From Planotetraspora silvatica (GTDB lineage Bacteria > Actinomycetota > Actinomycetes > Streptosporangiales > Streptosporangiaceae): 64,000 bases of DNA. The notes below the pieces were generated by a model. The model was not told the origin of the DNA, ran no database searches, and was given only the letters and a program-made list of their open reading frames with translations. Below are positions 19,317 to 27,177 of the stretch, in pieces. Made by a program: the position numbers and the translations under genes. Within the stretch, counting starts at the first letter, position 1. Each line of letters opens with the position of its first letter. The stretch lies in NCBI RefSeq assembly GCF_016863315.1, contig NZ_BOOQ01000030.1, positions 62,001 through 126,000 of the forward strand, written 5' to 3'.

Positions 19317-19502
19317 GTGAGTGTGCTTCAGGTATTCGTATTGCTTCTGGCAATGTCGGTCGCGGTCAACTTCGGCTGTGTGGCCGCGTTCATCACGCTG
19401 CGTACCGGCGCGGGCTGGGCTCGTGCGGTCCTGACCGGCGGCGGGGCCACGGGCGCGACCCTGGTCGTCTTCTTCAGCGCCGTCGCGGCCTACAACGGGT
19501 GA
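19317..19502 (+). CDS. Small two-helix membrane protein
   Basis: A 61-residue product from GTG 19317, with GGAGAGG about 11 bases upstream. It is almost entirely two hydrophobic segments (VLQVFVLLLAMSVAVNFG and GATGATLVVFFSAVAA) joined by a short loop containing RTGAGWAR. Short two-helix proteins of this kind are common in actinomycetes and usually uncharacterised. It is divergent from the STAND regulator and convergent with marR. Confidence 0.7.
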   Translation: MSVLQVFVLLLAMSVAVNFGCVAAFITLRTGAGWARAVLTGGGATGATLVVFFSAVAAYNG

Positions 19503-19531
19503 CGGCGGCGCGGCTTTCCGGGCGGACGGTC

Positions 19532-19999
19532 TCAGAAGGTTTCGGTGAGGGCGTTGAAACGGGACAACATGTCGGCCAGCAGCCGGACCTCGTCCTCCGG
19601 CCAGGTGTCGAGCAGCGCGCGGAAACGCTCCTGGCGGGCCCTCCGCGCGCGGTCGAGTCTCTGCTGTCCTTCGTCGGTGAGTTCGAGGAAGTGGGCGCGG
19701 CCGTCGACGGGATCGGGGGCGCGCTCGATCAGCCCGAGCATCTCGAGGACCTTCAGCTGGCGGCTGATGGTGGCCTTGCCGATGCCGTAGTAGGCGGCCA
19801 GGTCGCTGGGACGTGCCGGAGCGGCCTCGTGGATGCGGACGAGCAGCCCGTACGCGCCGGCGTCCAGTTCGGGGTGCACCGCGCGCCTCATCTCGGCGGA
19901 CAGGGCGCGAGATCGCCGGAACAGGACGCCGAGCTGGTGCTCGACCGCCGAGTACGCTTCACGCCCCTCGACGGGGACCACCGCTGTCGTCTTGGTCAT
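19532..19999 (-). CDS. MarR-family transcriptional regulator
   Basis: The protein is 155 residues. Winged-helix features: RPSDLAAYYGIGKATISRQL as the recognition region and DPVDGRAHFLELTDEGQQRL as the wing, where MarR proteins have the D-x-R-D/G-x-R-x-x-L-T motif. It is the last gene of a minus-strand series MFS-YceI-MarR and probably represses it through the paired palindromes at 23782-23817. Typical inducers of such regulators are lipophilic or phenolic compounds; the ligand here is unknown. Confidence 0.92.
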   Translation of the reverse strand: MTKTTAVVPVEGREAYSAVEHQLGVLFRRSRALSAEMRRAVHPELDAGAYGLLVRIHEAAPARPSDLAAYYGIGKATISRQLKVLEMLGLIERAPDPVDGRAHFLELTDEGQQRLDRARRARQERFRALLDTWPEDEVRLLADMLSRFNALTETF

Positions 20000-20066
20000 C
20001 TCGCTGTCACCCGCCTTTCTTCAGCAGTATCAGGGCACCCGGCGTGTTCCCGTGGCGCGGAACCGA

Positions 20067-20921
20067 TCAGGCCTGCGGCTGGAGTTCCCCCTGGACCGCC
20101 TGGATGTCCAACTCGACCTTCAGAGTGGCTCCGATCAGTGAGATCCCCGCCTGCACCACCTGGTTGTAATTCATCGCGAAATCCTCGCGGCGCAACTCGG
20201 TGACGGCACGGAACGCGGCTCGCAGGCCACCCCACGGATCGGGGCTCGTGCCGAGGTAGCTCAGATCGAGGTCGACCGGCCGGGTGATGCCGCTCATGTT
20301 CAGGACACCATGCAGCGTCCACCGATCCGGGCCCGCGGGGGACAGCCCGGTGCTCCGGTAGGAGATCGTCGGATGCGGCCCGACGTCGAGGAAGTCCGCC
20401 GAGCGCAGGTGGTCGTCACGCGTGCCGTTGCCCGTGTTGATCGACGCGGCGTCGATCTCGGCCACGACGCTGGACGTGTCGGCGCTCGGGCCGATGTCGA
20501 TCCGGCCGGAGAAGTCGGCGAACCGGCCCTGCACGCTGGACAGCCCGAGGTGTTGCGCGGTCGCCGCCACCTTGGAGTGGGCCGGGTCGATGGTCCACAC
20601 CCCGGGCGGCGGGAGCTCCACGCCGCCCTGCCGCGTGAGTACGAGGGTGCCCAGCTCGGCGGTGCCGGAGGCGGTCGCGATCGCCGTCGAGGCGATGGGG
20701 GAGTACCCGACCGCGGTGACGACGACGGTGTAGACGCCGGCCGCGAGAGGGCCGGTCAGCACCGCCCCGTCGTCGTCCGCCTCGGCACGTACGACCTGAT
20801 GGCCGGACATGTCGGTCACGGTGACGACCGCGTGCTGTACCGCCCAGCCGTCTTTCGTCCGCAAGAGGGCGTGCAGGCCGCGCCGCCCCGCGCTCTCGGA
20901 GGTCTGCGGGCTGGTGTACAT
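20067..20921 (-). CDS. YceI-family protein with N-terminal carboxypeptidase-regulatory-like domain
   Basis: Start is ATG 20921 with AGGAA about 6 bases upstream; a longer frame above it is GC noise. The protein is 284 residues. Residues about 15-100 form a carboxypeptidase regulatory-like (transthyretin-type) beta domain: AVVTVTDMSGHQVVRAEADD and GVYTVVVTAVGYSPI. The rest is a YceI lipocalin-like domain (WTIDPAHSKVAATAQHLG, RFADFSGRIDIG, DDHLRSADFLDVGPHPTISY), a fold that binds isoprenoid-like lipids. No signal peptide is seen. The same regulatory-like domain occurs three times in the neighbouring MFS exporter, which suggests the two products work together. Confidence 0.9.
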   Translation of the reverse strand: MYTSPQTSESAGRRGLHALLRTKDGWAVQHAVVTVTDMSGHQVVRAEADDDGAVLTGPLAAGVYTVVVTAVGYSPIASTAIATASGTAELGTLVLTRQGGVELPPPGVWTIDPAHSKVAATAQHLGLSSVQGRFADFSGRIDIGPSADTSSVVAEIDAASINTGNGTRDDHLRSADFLDVGPHPTISYRSTGLSPAGPDRWTLHGVLNMSGITRPVDLDLSYLGTSPDPWGGLRAAFRAVTELRREDFAMNYNQVVQAGISLIGATLKVELDIQAVQGELQPQA

Positions 20922-20960
20922 GCTGTTCCTGCTTTCACTGCTCGTCGGGCGGCGTCCGCC

Positions 20961-20993
20961 ATGCCGGGCGCCTCTTCCGAGGCCGCCCGGCAT
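20961..20993 (-). terminator. Hairpin between the MFS and YceI genes
   Basis: ATGCCGGGCG and CGCCCGGCAT form a 10-bp perfect stem extended inward by GCCTC/GAGGC. It lies in the 200-base gap between the MFS stop and the YceI start, so it may attenuate read-through and lower expression of YceI and marR relative to MFS. Confidence 0.5.
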
Positions 20994-21121
20994 CCCCCCT
21001 CGCCGGCCCGTCGAGGGCCCGGCCGGTCTTCTCCTCGCCCCTCGCCGCCAGGCTCCGTTCCCGGCCGTGGCGGCGTAGGGCCCCGCAGGGCCGCTCCCTC
21101 TCCGGGGACGCGGCCCCGGCG

Positions 21122-23620
21122 TCACTCGGGGTGTCCGAGCACGAGATCGTGTTCGTCGTCGCCCTGCCCGGTCAGGTTGAGGGCGCTCGCCACGGGCGGG
21201 TACCCGGTGGCGATGAGGGTGTACTGACCATCCGTGAGGTCGGCGAAGGCGTACTCTCCGTCCTCACCGGTCGTCGCCGTGCCGACGACGTTGCCCCCGG
21301 AGTCGAGCAGCGTGACCCTGGCGTCGGCGAGTGGGCCGCCGCCGCCCTTGCCCCGGACCGTGCCCCGGACGTGGGCGCCGGGCCGCAGTTCGATGTCCTG
21401 CCTCGTCTGGCCGGTCCCGACCTCGACCGGCACCGCGGCCGGACGGTGCGCGGCGGCGCTGACCGCGAGCGTGTAGGTCCCCGCGACGACTCCCACGAAG
21501 CCGAAGGCGCCGTCCGAGTCGGTCACCGCCGTGGTGACCACCTCGCCGCGCACGTCCGTCACGATGACCATCGCCTGGGCCACCGGCGCGCCCTCCGCGT
21601 CGCGCACGGTCCCGGAGAGCTTCCCCGAGCCCGCGAGCACCAGGTCGAAGTCCAGCGGCTGGTCGCCCACGACGACGGTCGCGACCTGAGGGTCGTAATC
21701 GCTGGCGGAGGCGATCAGGACGTACGTGCCACTGCCGGGCGTCCACATGCTGTACCCGCCGTCCGGCGTGGTGACCGCGCGCCCGAGTTGGTGACCCCGC
21801 ACATCGATCAGAGTGAGGGTGGCGTGGCTCATCGGCGTGCCGTCCGCGCCGCGGACGAAGCCGCGGATTCCGCTGCCGGCCCCGGTTTCGCCGGCGCCCG
21901 CCGAGGCGTACGCCGCGTGCTGTGCCGCTGTCCGGGCCTCTGCCGGTGCGCCGGCCAGGCCGTTGGGCCCTCCCTGGGCGCCGGCGCCGACGGACACCAG
22001 TTCCTGCGTGTCGCGGTGCGCGTGCCGGCCGGGCGCCGAGCCGTTCGCCGCCGGCGCGTCCGCGCCCGCGCCCGCGGGAAGTTGCTCGGAACCGGAGCTA
22101 CGGAGGGGGACCTCCTTGATGAAGAGGATGGCGATCAGCGCCAGCAGCGCGCTCGGCGCCGCGTACAGGAACACGTCGCCGACGCCGTGGCCGTACGCGC
22201 TCTGGACCACCGCCCGGATGGGGGCGGGCAGCGCGGACAGCCGGGGAACGGCACCCTCGCTCAGAGTGTTGTGGATCCCCAACCTTGTGAGGCCCTCGTT
22301 CAGGTAGTCCGTGATCCGGTGGCCCAGCACGGCTCCGAGAGCCGAGACGCCGATCGCGCCGCCGAGCGTACGGAAGAACGCGACGACCGAACTGGCCGCC
22401 CCGAGGTCCGCGGAGCTCACCTGGTTCTGGACGGACAGGACGAGGTTCTGCATGGTCAGGCCGACGCCGATGCCGATGGCGACCATGTAGACGGCCAGGA
22501 GCCAGTAGTCGGTGTCGTACCGCAACGTTCCCATGAGCCCGAATCCGGCGGTGAGGAACAGGCCGCCGATGACCAGGAAGATCTTCCAGCGGCCGGTGCG
22601 GGTGATGATCTGCCCGGCTGCGGTCGACGACACGGCAAGACCGAGGATCAGCGGCAGGGTCATGAGCCCCGCCTTCGTCGGCGTCTCACCACGCGCCAGC
22701 TGGAAGTACTGGCTGAGGAAGGTGGTCGCACCGAACAGGGCGACACCGACCAGCAGGCTGGACACGACGGCCAGGCTGATCGCGCTCTTGCGGAACAGCC
22801 GCAGCGGCACGACCGGCTCTCGGGCCTTCCTCTCCACGAGCAGGAAGAGCAGCGCCAGCACCACTGCGCCGCCGACCATCACGCCGGACTGCCAGGACAG
22901 CCAGTCGTACTTGTTCCCGGCGAAGGAGACCCAGATCAGGAGCAGGGACACCGAGGCGACGATCAGCACCGCGCCGGTCCAGTCGATCTTGACCTCCCGC
23001 TTGTGCACGGGGAGGCGGAGCGTCCTCTGCAGGACGATCAGCGCGACGATGGCGAACGGCACGCCGACGTAGAAGCACCACCGCCAGCCCAGCCAGGAGG
23101 TGTCCACGATCACGCCGCCGATGAGCGGGCCGCCGATGGTGGCGAGGGCGAAGACCGCGCCGAGGTAGCCCGAGTAGCGGCCGCGTTCACGCGGCGAGAT
23201 CATCACCGCCATGATCACCTGAGTGAGGGCGGTGAGACCGCCGGCGCCGATGCCCTGGACGACCCGGGCCGCCAAGAGCATCCCGGGGTCCTGTGAGAGC
23301 CCCGCGATCGCCGAGCCGACCACGAAGATGATCAGGCTCAGCTGGACGAGTAACTTCTTGCTGATCAGGTCGGCGAGCTTGCCCCACAGAGGCGTGGAGA
23401 TCGTGGTCGCGAGCAGGTCCGTGGTGATCACCCAGGTGTAGGTGGTCTCACTCGCGTGCAGATCGGCGATGATCGTGGGCAGTGCGTTCGACACGACGGT
23501 CGCTGCCAGGATCGCCACGAACAGGCCGAGCAGCAGTCCCGACAGCGCCTCCAGGATCTGCCGGTGCGACATCGGAGCAGAATGCAGATCCCGCGCCTCG
23601 GCCGGTACTGCGGTTGTCAT
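21122..23620 (-). CDS. DHA2 MFS drug exporter fused to three carboxypeptidase-regulatory-like domains
   Basis: The protein is 832 residues; ATG 23620 follows AAAGGA. Residues about 20-510 are a 14-helix DHA2-type major facilitator: motif A GKLADLISKK, the antiporter motif (RVVQGIGAGGLTALTQVIMA) and GPLIGGVIVDTSWLGWRWCF. A flexible Ala/Gly linker leads to three tandem beta domains of 75-80 residues (GFVRGADGTPMSHATLTLID, LSGTVRDAEGAPVAQAMVIV, VRGTVRGKGGGGPLADARVT). An exporter with a long C-terminal array of regulatory-like domains is unusual in size. First gene of the MFS-YceI-MarR set, under the paired palindromes upstream. Confidence 0.94.
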   Translation of the reverse strand: MTTAVPAEARDLHSAPMSHRQILEALSGLLLGLFVAILAATVVSNALPTIIADLHASETTYTWVITTDLLATTISTPLWGKLADLISKKLLVQLSLIIFVVGSAIAGLSQDPGMLLAARVVQGIGAGGLTALTQVIMAVMISPRERGRYSGYLGAVFALATIGGPLIGGVIVDTSWLGWRWCFYVGVPFAIVALIVLQRTLRLPVHKREVKIDWTGAVLIVASVSLLLIWVSFAGNKYDWLSWQSGVMVGGAVVLALLFLLVERKAREPVVPLRLFRKSAISLAVVSSLLVGVALFGATTFLSQYFQLARGETPTKAGLMTLPLILGLAVSSTAAGQIITRTGRWKIFLVIGGLFLTAGFGLMGTLRYDTDYWLLAVYMVAIGIGVGLTMQNLVLSVQNQVSSADLGAASSVVAFFRTLGGAIGVSALGAVLGHRITDYLNEGLTRLGIHNTLSEGAVPRLSALPAPIRAVVQSAYGHGVGDVFLYAAPSALLALIAILFIKEVPLRSSGSEQLPAGAGADAPAANGSAPGRHAHRDTQELVSVGAGAQGGPNGLAGAPAEARTAAQHAAYASAGAGETGAGSGIRGFVRGADGTPMSHATLTLIDVRGHQLGRAVTTPDGGYSMWTPGSGTYVLIASASDYDPQVATVVVGDQPLDFDLVLAGSGKLSGTVRDAEGAPVAQAMVIVTDVRGEVVTTAVTDSDGAFGFVGVVAGTYTLAVSAAAHRPAAVPVEVGTGQTRQDIELRPGAHVRGTVRGKGGGGPLADARVTLLDSGGNVVGTATTGEDGEYAFADLTDGQYTLIATGYPPVASALNLTGQGDDEHDLVLGHPE

Positions 23621-23781
23621 CTAAGTCCTTTCACTGTCCGAGCCGCGCGGTGGGGTGCGGGAGGCGCGCGCGGCGGGGAGTTCGGCGATCTCCTCGTCGG
23701 GTCATCGAGGGGCTCGGCGAGGCGGTACGGGGAAAACAGCTGTCGGCAGCTCTCAGACGCCAATGGGGTGGGTTTCATCTG

Positions 23782-23817
23782 GTTGCCGAGGGCAACTATA
23801 TGTGAATGCCTGAGGCA
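23782..23817. promoter_or_regulatory. Paired palindromes, candidate MarR operator
   Basis: GTTGCC-GAG-GGCAAC (23782-23796) is a perfect inverted repeat. TGCC-TGA-GGCA (23807-23817) is a second one whose centre lies 23 bp away, about two helical turns. Both contain the same GGCAAC half-site. They sit 160-200 bases upstream of the MFS start in a comparatively AT-rich patch, the expected place for MarR autoregulation of the operon. Confidence 0.6.
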
Positions 23818-23893
23818 ACCTGTATGGGGGGTATGGCGCTTATGTCCGATCTCCCCGCGCGCTGATCGGCCCGAGGGGTTCGGCGCGGCCGAT

Positions 23894-23985
23894 TCAGCGC
23901 CACTTCAGGGTGGTGACGCCCCAGAGTTCGGCGATCCTGCCGTCGGCGACGCGCATCATCTCCATCAGGACGGCCGGTTCCCGCC
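23894..23985 (-). pseudogene. C-terminal remnant of a SnoaL/NTF2-like protein
   Basis: The minus strand encodes about 30 residues, EPAVLMEMMRVADGRIAELW then GVTTLKWR, ending at a stop at 23894. This is the final strand pair of SnoaL-like (NTF2 fold) proteins. Upstream coding similarity ends at about 23985, where the plus strand starts to read as a TetR domain, so the N-terminal three quarters are missing. Confidence 0.55.
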
Positions 23986-23999
23986 GGTCGGGTGAGGCG

Positions 24000-24428
24000 T
24001 ACACGCTGGACCGGACCCCGTCGAAGTCGGCGATCGTCGAGGCGCTGCTGGCCGAGCCGCTCGACGCGTACGCCCGGCTGGCCGGTCCTGACAGCGCGGA
24101 CCGTCCGGCGGCTGAATTGCTCGCGGCGGTGGTCGACACGACCGTGGAGCTGCACGGGCTGGTGGACGTGATCGGCAACGACCCCTCGTTGCAGTCCGCC
24201 CGTGGCGCCCTCGTGACCCGCTCGCGTGAGATCAACGAGGCAATCGTCGTCGTCCTGGCAGGCGACGGGCCGGGCCGTCCGGGTGAGGTCCGGGCGCAGG
24301 CGGCCTACGCGGTCGTGAAGAACGGAACGCTGGCCCTGCTCACGTCGAACGGGGGCAGCCTGCCGGCGGCGGACCGCTCCCAGTTGCTCGCCGCCGCGTT
24401 GCGGGCCCTCGGCGGCTCCGCGAGCTGA
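24000..24428 (+). pseudogene. TetR-family regulator lacking its DNA-binding domain
   Basis: From about 24000 the plus strand reads TPSKSAIVEALLAEPLDAYA, the end of a TetR helix-turn-helix (normally Y-x-H-F-x-S-K-x-x-L), followed by an all-helical ligand domain ending at 24428. The first 40 or so residues, including the recognition helix, are absent, and no start codon with a binding site exists at the junction. Even if translated it could not bind DNA normally. It abuts the SnoaL remnant on the other strand. Confidence 0.6.
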
Positions 24429-24459
24429 TCGCGCGGCCCCCGGATGACCGGCCTGTCGG

Positions 24460-25182
24460 TCAGCGGGTGCCGGTGATGAGCCGTTCGCGGTCGAACACCG
24501 CGGAGACGATCCGCCAGCCGAGGCCGTCGAGCAACAGCAGCGCCGCCACGAGGGCGAGGGCACGGCCGGGCGTCGGGTGGATCACGTCGAACGCGATGAG
24601 GGATGTCAGCGCGACCGTCGGGAGACCGGCGAGCAGGCCGAGTTGCTGGGAGACCCTGACGTCGGTGAACTTCGCGGAGATGCCCATGCCGGCCCAGATC
24701 GACCAGGTGGCGATCAGCGGCGTGAAGAGCACCTGAGCGAGGATCTGCGGCCACTGCAGCAGCGCTGAGGCCACGGCCGGATCCGCGAAGAGCTCGACGC
24801 AGGCGATGAAGACCGCATAGACCGCGTACGCCACCGCGGCCGACGGGAGGAGCGAGGCCAGCGCCTTGCCCAGCAGAAGCTCCTCGCGGCGTATCGGTGT
24901 GGTGAGCAGCGGCTCGAGGGTGCCCTGCTGGCGCTCGCCTGCCACCGCGTACGCGGCGATCAGCACGGGCACGAGCGCCGGGATGCCCAGCAGATACAGC
25001 AGGACATGCTCGTGCGCCAGCGGGCCTGCGGAAGAGGCGGTCAGGCCTAAGACCACGACGAGCGGCTGGACGAGGAAGATCAGTGGAATGATCGCCATCG
25101 TCACGACGATGGAGGGCGTGCGGCGGTACTCTCGCAGCTCTTTGCGGACGATGGCCCGGATGCGCCTGCTGCTCATGCTCAT
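24460..25182 (-). CDS. ABC-2 type exporter permease
   Basis: The protein is 240 residues with six hydrophobic helices. Motifs typical of ABC-2 permeases: ELREYRRTPSIVVTMAIIPL at the start and YAVAGERQQGTLEPLLTTP, the conserved E-R-x-x-G-T-x-E-x-L-L segment. Its ATG overlaps the ATPase gene by four bases (25179-25182), so the two are translationally coupled. Together they form a two-component exporter of unknown substrate. Confidence 0.92.
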   Translation of the reverse strand: MSMSSRRIRAIVRKELREYRRTPSIVVTMAIIPLIFLVQPLVVVLGLTASSAGPLAHEHVLLYLLGIPALVPVLIAAYAVAGERQQGTLEPLLTTPIRREELLLGKALASLLPSAAVAYAVYAVFIACVELFADPAVASALLQWPQILAQVLFTPLIATWSIWAGMGISAKFTDVRVSQQLGLLAGLPTVALTSLIAFDVIHPTPGRALALVAALLLLDGLGWRIVSAVFDRERLITGTR

Positions 25183-26156
25183 CTGCGCCCCGCCTGTTCG
25201 TCGGCGGGGGTGTCGGTGCCGACCAGTTCGAGGTAGACGTCCTGGAGCGAGTGGTGCAACGAGCTGATCGACAGAACGTCGGCGCCGGCGCCCACCAGGG
25301 CGCGGGTGGCGGCCGGCGCGGCGACCGCCGGGTCGCTGACCGCCAATATGTAGCCGCAGCTGCCGTCCGGGTGCCAGCCGTCGACGGCCGGGAGGTCGGC
25401 GAAGATGTGATCGGGGTCGGGCAGCGGGGCAAGGGTGGTGACCGTGAGGGACTTGGCGAACAGTTGATCGCGCAACTCGCCGGGCCGGCCGATCGTCCGC
25501 AGCGTGGTGTTCAAGATTGCGACGCGGTCGCAGAGTCGCTCGGCCTCCTCCAGGCGATGCGTGGTGAGGAAGATGGTCACGCCCCGCCGGCGGAGCCGGT
25601 CGATCAGCTCGTGGACGGCTCGGGTGGCGACCGGATCCAGGCCCGCGGTCGGCTCGTCGAGGAAGAGTATCTGCGGGTCGCTGAGCAGCGCCCTGGCCAA
25701 TGCGACACGCTGACGCAGGCCCTTGGACAACGAGGCGCAGACGTCATCTGCCCGATCGGCCAGGTCGACGGTCCGGAGTGCGCGCGCGATGCGTTCGCGC
25801 GGGTCGGGTGTCCGGTAGAGGTCGGCGAAACACTCGAGGTTTTCCGCCACGCTCAGGCGCAGGTACAGGCCCGGCGACTCGGGCATGATCGAAATTCGCC
25901 GGCGGATCCGCTCCGCGTTCTGCGGCACGAGCGGGATGCCGGCGATCTCCGCCGACCCCGACGTCGGCGTGATGAGCGTGCCGAGCGTCCGTACCGTCGT
26001 CGTTTTCCCCGCGCCGTTGGGCCCGAGGAACCCGAAGACCTCGCCGCGGCCGACCTCGAACGACACGTCCTCGAAGGCGACGCGGTTCCCGAAGCGCTTG
26101 CTCAGACCGTGGACGGACAGCGCTGGGCCGCCCCTGCCGTGGTCCTGGTCGTCCAT
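25179..26156 (-). CDS. ABC exporter ATPase (DrrA/CcmA type)
   Basis: The protein is 325 residues. Walker A GPNGAGKTTTVR, Q-loop region ISIMPESPGLY, signature SLSKGLRQRVALARAL, Walker B ILFLDEPTAGLDP and H-loop FLTTHRLEEAERL are complete. The C-terminal 90 residues are the extension typical of drug and lipid ABC-2 ATPases. AAAGGGCGG lies 7-8 bases before the ATG. A strong AT-rich repeat element at 26199-26230 precedes it, so repression is likely. It is paired with the permease downstream; the response regulator upstream may also control it. Confidence 0.94.
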   Translation of the reverse strand: MDDQDHGRGGPALSVHGLSKRFGNRVAFEDVSFEVGRGEVFGFLGPNGAGKTTTVRTLGTLITPTSGSAEIAGIPLVPQNAERIRRRISIMPESPGLYLRLSVAENLECFADLYRTPDPRERIARALRTVDLADRADDVCASLSKGLRQRVALARALLSDPQILFLDEPTAGLDPVATRAVHELIDRLRRRGVTIFLTTHRLEEAERLCDRVAILNTTLRTIGRPGELRDQLFAKSLTVTTLAPLPDPDHIFADLPAVDGWHPDGSCGYILAVSDPAVAAPAATRALVGAGADVLSISSLHHSLQDVYLELVGTDTPADEQAGRR

Positions 26157-26198
26157 GTGTGCCGCCCTTTCGTCGACGGGCCCGCACCGGGGTTCAAA

Positions 26199-26230
26199 AA
26201 AGTGATATCACTTTGATATTCGTGATGTCA
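26199..26230. promoter_or_regulatory. Perfect palindrome plus TGATATCA-like repeats, candidate operator of the ABC genes
   Basis: AAAGTGATATCACTTT (26199-26214) is a perfect 16-bp palindrome, 43 bases upstream of the ATPase ATG. TGATATCA (26203), TGATATTC (26214) and TGATGTCA (26223) recur at 9-11 bp spacing, one helical turn each. The AT content stands out from all neighbouring DNA. The repressor that reads it is not identifiable here. Confidence 0.55.
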
Positions 26231-26314
26231 ATGAATGCACGGCCCGCTCCCACGATGGCGAGATCTCCATGCCGTGCGATCCGCGCATGCGCAGGCACTC
26301 CAACCGGGGCGATC

Positions 26315-26953
26315 TCAGTCGATGAGTCGGCGCTCCCACGCCCACGCCGCGATCTCCACCCGGTTGCGGGCGCCCAGCTTCATGTGCACGCTGCCCAGAT
26401 GCGTCTTCACGGTGCCGACGGCGATGAACAGCCGCTCGGCGATCTCGGCGTTGGTCAGGCCCCGGGCGGCCAGCTTCACCACGTCGAGCTCTCGTGGCGA
26501 CAGGCCCGCGTCGTCGCGCGCCGGGGCGGGGGGACTGAGGTGCTGCAGCAGCCGTACCGTGATCGAGGGACTGATCAGGGCGTCGCCGGACACCGCGGCC
26601 CGCACCGCCTCCACCAGCAACGCCGGGCCGGAGTCCTTCAGCAGGAACCCGCACGCACCGGTGCTCAGCGCTGTGTGCACGTATTCGTCCAGGTCGAAGG
26701 TGGTCACCACGACCACCTTGATCGGATCGGCGACGCCCTTGCCCGCCAGCAGCCGGAGCGCCTCCAGACCGTCCATCCGGGGCATGCGGATGTCCAGCAG
26801 CGCCACGTCCGGCCGGAGTCGCCGGGCCAGGGCGACCGCTGCCACGCCGTCCGCCGCCTCGCCGACCAGTTTCATGTCCGGCTGGCTGTCGATGATCATT
26901 CCGAAGCCGGTCCGGACCATCGCCTGATCGTCGGCGACCATCACGCGAATCAC
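26315..26953 (-). CDS. NarL/LuxR-family response regulator
   Basis: The protein is 212 residues from GTG 26953 with AGGAGG seven bases upstream. Receiver domain: acidic pair VADDQ, phospho-accepting Asp54 in LLDIRMP, and the Lys in GFLLKD. LuxR helix-turn-helix: SPRELDVVKLAARGLTNAEI and LFIAVGTVKTHLGSVHMKLG. It overlaps by four bases the end of a histidine kinase gene whose N-terminal part is gone, so its partner is lost. The ABC exporter genes follow on the same strand and are its plausible target. Confidence 0.93.
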   Translation of the reverse strand: MIRVMVADDQAMVRTGFGMIIDSQPDMKLVGEAADGVAAVALARRLRPDVALLDIRMPRMDGLEALRLLAGKGVADPIKVVVVTTFDLDEYVHTALSTGACGFLLKDSGPALLVEAVRAAVSGDALISPSITVRLLQHLSPPAPARDDAGLSPRELDVVKLAARGLTNAEIAERLFIAVGTVKTHLGSVHMKLGARNRVEIAAWAWERRLID

Positions 26954-27110
26954 CGCGCCACCTCCTGATTGAGCGGCAGCGCCGCGTCGACCACCCAGCC
27001 GCGATCGATCCCGGGCCCGGCGTCGATCCGGCCGCCGAGGGTCCTGACCCGCTCGGCCAGGCCGATCAGACCGTACCGGTGCTGCCCTCGTGGCGCGGTG
27101 GCGCGCGGCG
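26950..27110 (-). pseudogene. C-terminal remnant of a NarL-type histidine kinase
   Basis: The last 50 or so residues before the stop at 26950 read RYGLIGLAERVRTLGGRIDA and GWVVDAALPLNQEV, the G2-box end of an HPK7-type HATPase domain. The frame above about 27110 no longer resembles a kinase, and the plus strand there begins to encode an acyltransferase. The stop overlaps the response regulator start by four bases, confirming it was the cognate sensor gene. Confidence 0.6.
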
Positions 27111-27177
27111 CGGCGCAGATGCGACCCGGTAACGCGGGCAGTGGGCGGATGCCACCAAGGGCGTATGCATCGTCCTC

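Noticed and set aside
17492-20203. 903-codon open frame antisense to the XRE-NB-ARC and marR genes
   Set aside because: It crosses several genuine genes on the other strand and lacks any recognisable domain.
21131-23296. 721-codon open frame antisense to the MFS gene
   Set aside because: Composition-driven shadow rich in Arg, Gly, Asp and His; no domains.
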